Shown: positions 15,603 to 18,770 of the stretch, piece after piece | How the letters are laid out: every line of letters starts with the position of its first letter | Numbering within the stretch: the stretch's first letter is position 1 | NCBI GenBank assembly: GCA_002422505.1 | Contig: DIVX01000009.1 | Coordinates: forward strand, 1 to 18,770 | Direction: 5' to 3' | From: Desulfovibrio sp. UBA6121 | GTDB taxonomy: Bacteria > Desulfobacterota > Desulfovibrionia > Desulfovibrionales > Desulfovibrionaceae | DNA: 18,770 bases | Program-made: the position numbers and the translations under genes | Notes under the pieces: generated by a model | The model's input: the letters and a program-made list of their open reading frames with translations, nothing else | Told to the model about the DNA's origin: nothing | Database searches by the model: none

Positions 15603-16708
15603 GCGCACCGTCCTGCGTTCAGTTGGAAGTCCATGCTGCGGTTCTTTTCACTGTCGAAGAACAGCACCGTTTCATAGTCCAGGTTCAGGCCCACCTTCTG
15701 GCCTTCGCTCAGCCGAACGTCGCTGGGCACCAGGGCCTTGAGCTTCGTGGGGCCGATGTTGACCGTGAGCACCGACTCCGGTCCGCGCGGCTCCAGAAGC
15801 ACCACGGTGCCGGTCATGGCCGCGCCCCCCTCCGGGGCCAAGTGCAAAGCCTGGGGGCGAATGCCCATGGTGCAAATGCCCTTGGGCAGGGCGGGCGTTT
15901 CCGGCACGGGTAGGGTGAAGGCGCCGTTGTTGAAGCCCGCCGCGTTCCCCGCGCCTTCAAATCTGCCCCGCAGCAGGTTCATGGGCGGAAAGCCCAGGAA
16001 CCCGGCCACGAAGGTATGGCTTGGCTTGTCGCAAATGACGGCGCTCTTCTCCACATGCAGAATCTTGCCCGCGTCCATGACGGCGATGCGGTCCGCCAGG
16101 GAAAAGGCCTCCACCTGGTCGTGGGTCACGTAGATGATGGTCAGGCCGATTTCGCTTTGCAGGCGGCGCAGCTCGTTGCGCATGGCCATGCGCGCGGCGG
16201 TTTCCAGGTTGGACAAGGGCTCGTCCAGCAGCAGGATGGAAGGCTTGGTGACCAGCGTCCTGCCGATGGCCACCCGCTGCAGCTCGGAACCGCCCAGGTC
16301 CTTGGCGCGGGCGTCCAGCCGGTCGGACATGCCCAGCAGCTCCGCCACCTCGGCCACGGCCCTGTCTACCTCCGCACGCCCCTTGCCGCGAACCTCCAGC
16401 CCGAAGGCCAGGTTCTTGCGCACGCTCATGGAGGTGAACACCGCGTAGTCCTGGAACACCAGGCCCACGTCGCGTTTGCCTGCGGGCAGGCCGACGATGG
16501 ACGTGCCGTCCACCAGGATGTCGCCGGAACTTGGGGTCTCAAGGCCCACAATCATGTTCAGCGTGGTGGATTTGCCGCAGCCGGAAGAACCCAAGAGGGC
16601 GATGGTTTCCCCCGCCTCCACCTGCAGGTTGATGCCGTCCACGGCGATGACGTTGCCGTCCGCATACTCTTTGGCCAGGGAGACGAGCTCCAGTTTGCAG
16701 GTGCTCAT
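15599..16708 (-). CDS. ABC importer ATPase, MalK-like, with altered signature motif
   Basis: This 369-residue ATPase is the first of the importer's ATPase pair. Walker A is GSSGCGKST (40-48), the Q-loop Gln is Q86 (VFQDYA), Walker B is ILLLDEP (158-164) and the switch is H196 (VTHDQ), all intact. The signature reads LGGSE (138-142, bases 16283-16297) in place of LSGGQ. The C-terminal region (about 240-369) is the MalK-like regulatory domain. With the other ATPase it should form a heterodimer in which this protein's ATP site meets an intact signature, while the opposite site is degenerate. The ATG at 16708 overlaps the permease stop by four bases (ATGA). The frame runs open upstream to 17683, but that part is out-of-frame permease sequence. 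Confidence 0.92.
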   Translation of the reverse strand: MSTCKLELVSLAKEYADGNVIAVDGINLQVEAGETIALLGSSGCGKSTTLNMIVGLETPSSGDILVDGTSIVGLPAGKRDVGLVFQDYAVFTSMSVRKNLAFGLEVRGKGRAEVDRAVAEVAELLGMSDRLDARAKDLGGSELQRVAIGRTLVTKPSILLLDEPLSNLETAARMAMRNELRRLQSEIGLTIIYVTHDQVEAFSLADRIAVMDAGKILHVEKSAVICDKPSHTFVAGFLGFPPMNLLRGRFEGAGNAAGFNNGAFTLPVPETPALPKGICTMGIRPQALHLAPEGGAAMTGTVVLLEPRGPESVLTVNIGPTKLKALVPSDVRLSEGQKVGLNLDYETVLFFDSEKNRSMDFQLNAGRCA

Positions 16709-17565
16709 TGCTTGATCGCTCCAAAGGTCATGCCCCGCGCAAGGTGGGACTGGATAAGATAGCCGACGATGACCAGCGGGACCATGGCCAGTACGGCCAG
16801 GGCGGCCTGCACGCCGTACAGCGTTCCCGCCGTGGCCGTAACGTATTTGGCCAGCTGCACCGGAATGGTGCTGACGCTGGTGTAAGACAAAACCAGGGCG
16901 AACATGAACTCCGACCAGTTGAGGATGAAGATGAACATGGTGGTGGCGAACAGCCCGCCCTTGATGAGCGGAATGGTCACGGTGAGGTGCGCCATGAGCT
17001 TGGAGCGCCCGTCGATCATGGCGGCCTCTTCTATCTCGCGCGGCAGGTCGTCCACGAAGCTTTTGATCATCCAGGTGGAGAAGGGCAGCGTCACCGCCAC
17101 GTAGATGCAGATGAGCCCCACGTAGCTGTCGATGAGCCCGATGTTGGAGAAGATGATGACAAAGGGCACGGCGATGGCCGCCGGGGGAAACATGCGCCCG
17201 GAGAGGATGACCAGCGGAGTGGCCTTGCTGCCGTTGCCGTAGCGGGAAATGCCGATGGCCGAGAACAGGCCGATGGTGACGGACAGGGCCGTGGCCACGA
17301 AGGTTGCCAGAATGGAGCCGAACACGGCCTTGGTGGCGGGCTGGCTTACGCCGCCCACGCCGTACTCGCCCAGGGCGTCGGGGTCGAACAGGGTTTTGAA
17401 GTTCACCAGCGTCGGCTCGGACGGGAACCAGATGGCGGGCGAGGCGTTCCAGTCCGTGGGCGGCTTGATGGCCGTCATCAGAATCCAGAACACCGGGAAC
17501 AGCACCACCACCAGGGCGGCGAACATCAAAACCGCTTGCAGGGGGGAAAGGTTCTTGGTCAGCAT
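16705..17565 (-). CDS. ABC importer permease, MalG-like (CUT1)
   Basis: This is a 286-residue inner-membrane permease with about six transmembrane segments, for example 11-31, 82-106, 126-146, 150-170, 205-228 and 255-272. The cytoplasmic EAA loop that docks the ATPase is clear at 178-204 (IEEAAMIDG, then IPLIKGG). This layout matches the second permease of carbohydrate uptake transporters. The ATG shares one base with the upstream permease stop (TGATG), and GGAGG lies about ten bases before it. The substrate is not readable from sequence. Confidence 0.93.
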   Translation of the reverse strand: MLTKNLSPLQAVLMFAALVVVLFPVFWILMTAIKPPTDWNASPAIWFPSEPTLVNFKTLFDPDALGEYGVGGVSQPATKAVFGSILATFVATALSVTIGLFSAIGISRYGNGSKATPLVILSGRMFPPAAIAVPFVIIFSNIGLIDSYVGLICIYVAVTLPFSTWMIKSFVDDLPREIEEAAMIDGRSKLMAHLTVTIPLIKGGLFATTMFIFILNWSEFMFALVLSYTSVSTIPVQLAKYVTATAGTLYGVQAALAVLAMVPLVIVGYLIQSHLARGMTFGAIKQ

Positions 17566-18533
17566 CAGCGGTTGCCCTCCAGGAGTTGGTCGCGCACGGG
17601 GGCCAGCAGAAGGTGCACCAGCATGAGGGAGCCCAGGAGCACCAGGAAGGCCGCAGCCGCGCCGTAGGCCAGCTGGAAGTCATTGAAGGCCAGCTTGTAG
17701 ATGTACAGGCTGATGGTCTCCGTGGAGGAGCCCGGCCCGCCGCGCGTGAGCATGAAGACTTCGTCGAAAAGCTTGATGATCTCCATGGCGCGGATGACGA
17801 AGGCCACGGTGATGACGGGCTTGAGCATGGGCATGACCACCCGCCAGAACACCTGCCTGGGGCTGGCCCCCAAAATAATCGCCGCCCGGATGGGGTTCTC
17901 CGGTATGGAGTTGAGCCCGGAGAGCAGGATGAGGAAGAACAGCGGCGTCCAGTGCCACACCTCGGTCAAAATCACGGCGAAAATGGCCGTGGGCGCGCTG
18001 CGGAACCATTCCAGGGCGGCCTGCGGCCCGAACAAGAACTCCAGAATCTGGTTGATGGGCCCGTTGGACTGAAAGAGCATCCAGAAGATGTAGCCGACCA
18101 CAACGGGCAGAATCATCATCGGCGTGAGGAAGGCGGAAAACAGCAGGGACTTGCCGCGGAACTTGCGCAAGAACAGCACCGCCAGCCCCAGGCCGAAGGT
18201 GAACTCCAGGCACAGGCAGACGATGGAGATGAGCAGCGTGCGGACAACGGCATAGGTAAAGCGCGTATCCCACACCAAAAGCTCGCTGTAATTTTCAAAA
18301 GAAACAAAACTGGCGTCGAAAAGCGAGCCGTGCGTGGGCGACCAGTCCGTGAAGCTCATGTAAAGCGCCACCAGCAGCGGCATGACCAGCACCAAAAGCG
18401 AGACGACCTGGCCAGGCAGCGTGAAAAGCCGGGCGATGGCCGCATTGCTTAGGCCGCCCGGCCTGACGATCCGCATTCCTGGGGAAACCTGAGTACTGGA
18501 TGTATGTGTCATTATGTCTATCGCCCTGTTCAT
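17565..18533 (-). CDS. ABC importer permease, MalF-like (CUT1)
   Basis: This is a 322-residue inner-membrane permease with about six hydrophobic segments (about 41-61, 97-122, 130-154, 183-206, 238-256 and 290-311). The EAA-type loop at 209-240 has IPENPIRAAIILGAS and then MPMLKP; the Glu of EAA is Arg here. LTRGGPGSSTETISLYIYK (262-280) is typical of the first permease of sugar transporters. Two starts are possible: ATG at 18533, or ATG at 18512 (MTHTSSTQV). Neither has a strong ribosome site. 18533 is kept because it lies at the foot of the intercistronic hairpin and gives no conflict; the shorter form is almost as likely. Confidence 0.9.
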   Translation of the reverse strand: MNRAIDIMTHTSSTQVSPGMRIVRPGGLSNAAIARLFTLPGQVVSLLVLVMPLLVALYMSFTDWSPTHGSLFDASFVSFENYSELLVWDTRFTYAVVRTLLISIVCLCLEFTFGLGLAVLFLRKFRGKSLLFSAFLTPMMILPVVVGYIFWMLFQSNGPINQILEFLFGPQAALEWFRSAPTAIFAVILTEVWHWTPLFFLILLSGLNSIPENPIRAAIILGASPRQVFWRVVMPMLKPVITVAFVIRAMEIIKLFDEVFMLTRGGPGSSTETISLYIYKLAFNDFQLAYGAAAAFLVLLGSLMLVHLLLAPVRDQLLEGNR

Positions 18534-18573
18534 TCCCGGCTGCGGGCCTGCCGTGTGCGGTCCGCAGCCGGGA
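18534..18573 (-). promoter_or_regulatory. Intercistronic hairpin between the binding-protein and permease genes
   Basis: Twelve bases at 18534-18545 pair perfectly with 18562-18573 over a 16-base loop that can form its own small CCG/CGG stem. It lies 13 bases after the binding-protein stop and touches the permease start, and no T run follows in the direction of transcription. In maltose-type operons a hairpin at this place protects the upstream mRNA or attenuates read-through, so that binding protein is made in excess. The same use here is inferred. Confidence 0.65.
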
Positions 18574-18586
18574 GTCGTTTACGTGC

Positions 18587-18770
18587 TTAGCTCCACTTGT
18601 CCGCGCCGCTGGCCTTGCGGATGGGGCCTGCCAGGTTCTTGACCAGGGACAGCCAGGACTTCTTGACCTTCTCCTTGCCGATGCGCCGCGTGATGCGCTC
18701 AAACGAGTGCGCGGCATTGGCCAGGGCTTCCTTGGGGGTCCTGGAGCCGGTCATGCAGGCGTGCACCTGC
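18587..18770 (-). CDS. Extracellular solute-binding protein, C-terminal end only
   Basis: The last 60 codons of a gene are visible, ending in a TAA at 18587-18589; the rest lies beyond the right edge. The visible protein, with TPKEALANAAHSFERITRRIG and the end ASGADKWS, looks like the C-terminal helices of family 1 solute-binding proteins, where a PKEAL-type helix near the end is common. Its place directly before two CUT1 permeases and two ATPases supports the call more than the sequence does. The signal peptide and ligand site cannot be seen. Confidence 0.7.
   Translation of the reverse strand, partial: QVHACMTGSRTPKEALANAAHSFERITRRIGKEKVKKSWLSLVKNLAGPIRKASGADKWS

Noticed and set aside
13182..15677. 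An 831-codon plus-strand open frame opposite the radical SAM and ATPase genes
   Set aside because: It runs antisense to well-supported genes, its translation is rich in Gly, His, Gln and Ala with no domain, and long antisense frames are expected at this G+C content.
16709..17683. A permease-ATPase fusion reading from 17683 into the first ATPase
   Set aside because: The upstream part is out of frame with the real MalG-like permease, which has proper membrane segments and an EAA loop; the overlap is an ATGA junction.
1..18770. tRNA, rRNA, CRISPR arrays, insertion sequences or phage genes
   Set aside because: None seen on either strand; the only repeats are the short intergenic ones and the 12-bp coding repeat.

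Overview
The window is a GC-rich bacterial chromosome segment (by eye about 65% G+C) that reads most like a sulfate-reducing deltaproteobacterium of the Desulfovibrio group. The grounds are the codon use, the CBS-ACT protein, an NtrX-type sigma-54 regulator beside an HD-GYP regulator, a cytoplasmic molybdopterin enzyme with a radical SAM partner, and intergenic hairpin clusters of a style I remember from Desulfovibrio genomes. The genus is an inference. All genes are on the minus strand except the CBS-ACT gene at 3418-4068.

Layout. (a) 1-3220, minus: a tight three-gene run of a ChbG/YdjC-type deacetylase, a membrane-anchored family 2 glycosyltransferase and NAD+ synthetase (nadE, cut by the left edge). 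The first two could make and deacetylate a lipid-linked sugar. (b) 3418-4068, plus: the CBS-ACT protein, closed by a clear intrinsic terminator at 4109-4139. (c) 4161-10375, minus: a NAD(P)-binding epimerase-like protein (TIGR01777/YfcH family), a REC-PAS-HD-GYP response regulator and an NtrX-like sigma-54 activator, tightly spaced or overlapping, followed after 33 bases by an AT-richer gene for a KAP-family P-loop NTPase. The KAP gene looks horizontally acquired and is a candidate single-gene defence or exclusion factor. (d) 10376-10756: a 381-base gene-free stretch with a 17-bp triplicate repeat, a perfect 27-bp inverted repeat and several further hairpins. (e) 10757-18770, minus: one compact operon, in transcription order solute-binding protein (cut by the right edge), an intercistronic hairpin, two CUT1-type permeases, two different MalK-like ATPases, a radical SAM protein with a Cys-rich C-terminus, and a molybdopterin oxidoreductase fused to a class I glutamine amidotransferase.

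The most notable part is region (e). A sugar- or polyol-type importer is translationally linked to a radical SAM enzyme and an unusual molybdoenzyme-amidotransferase fusion. The two ATPases carry complementary defects: one has a broken signature motif, the other has lost the Q-loop Gln and the switch His. A heterodimer would therefore have one canonical and one degenerate ATP site. The substrate and the reaction cannot be read from sequence alone; the natural hypothesis is uptake of a small organic molecule followed by cytoplasmic transformation.

No tRNA, rRNA, CRISPR array, transposase or integrase was seen.
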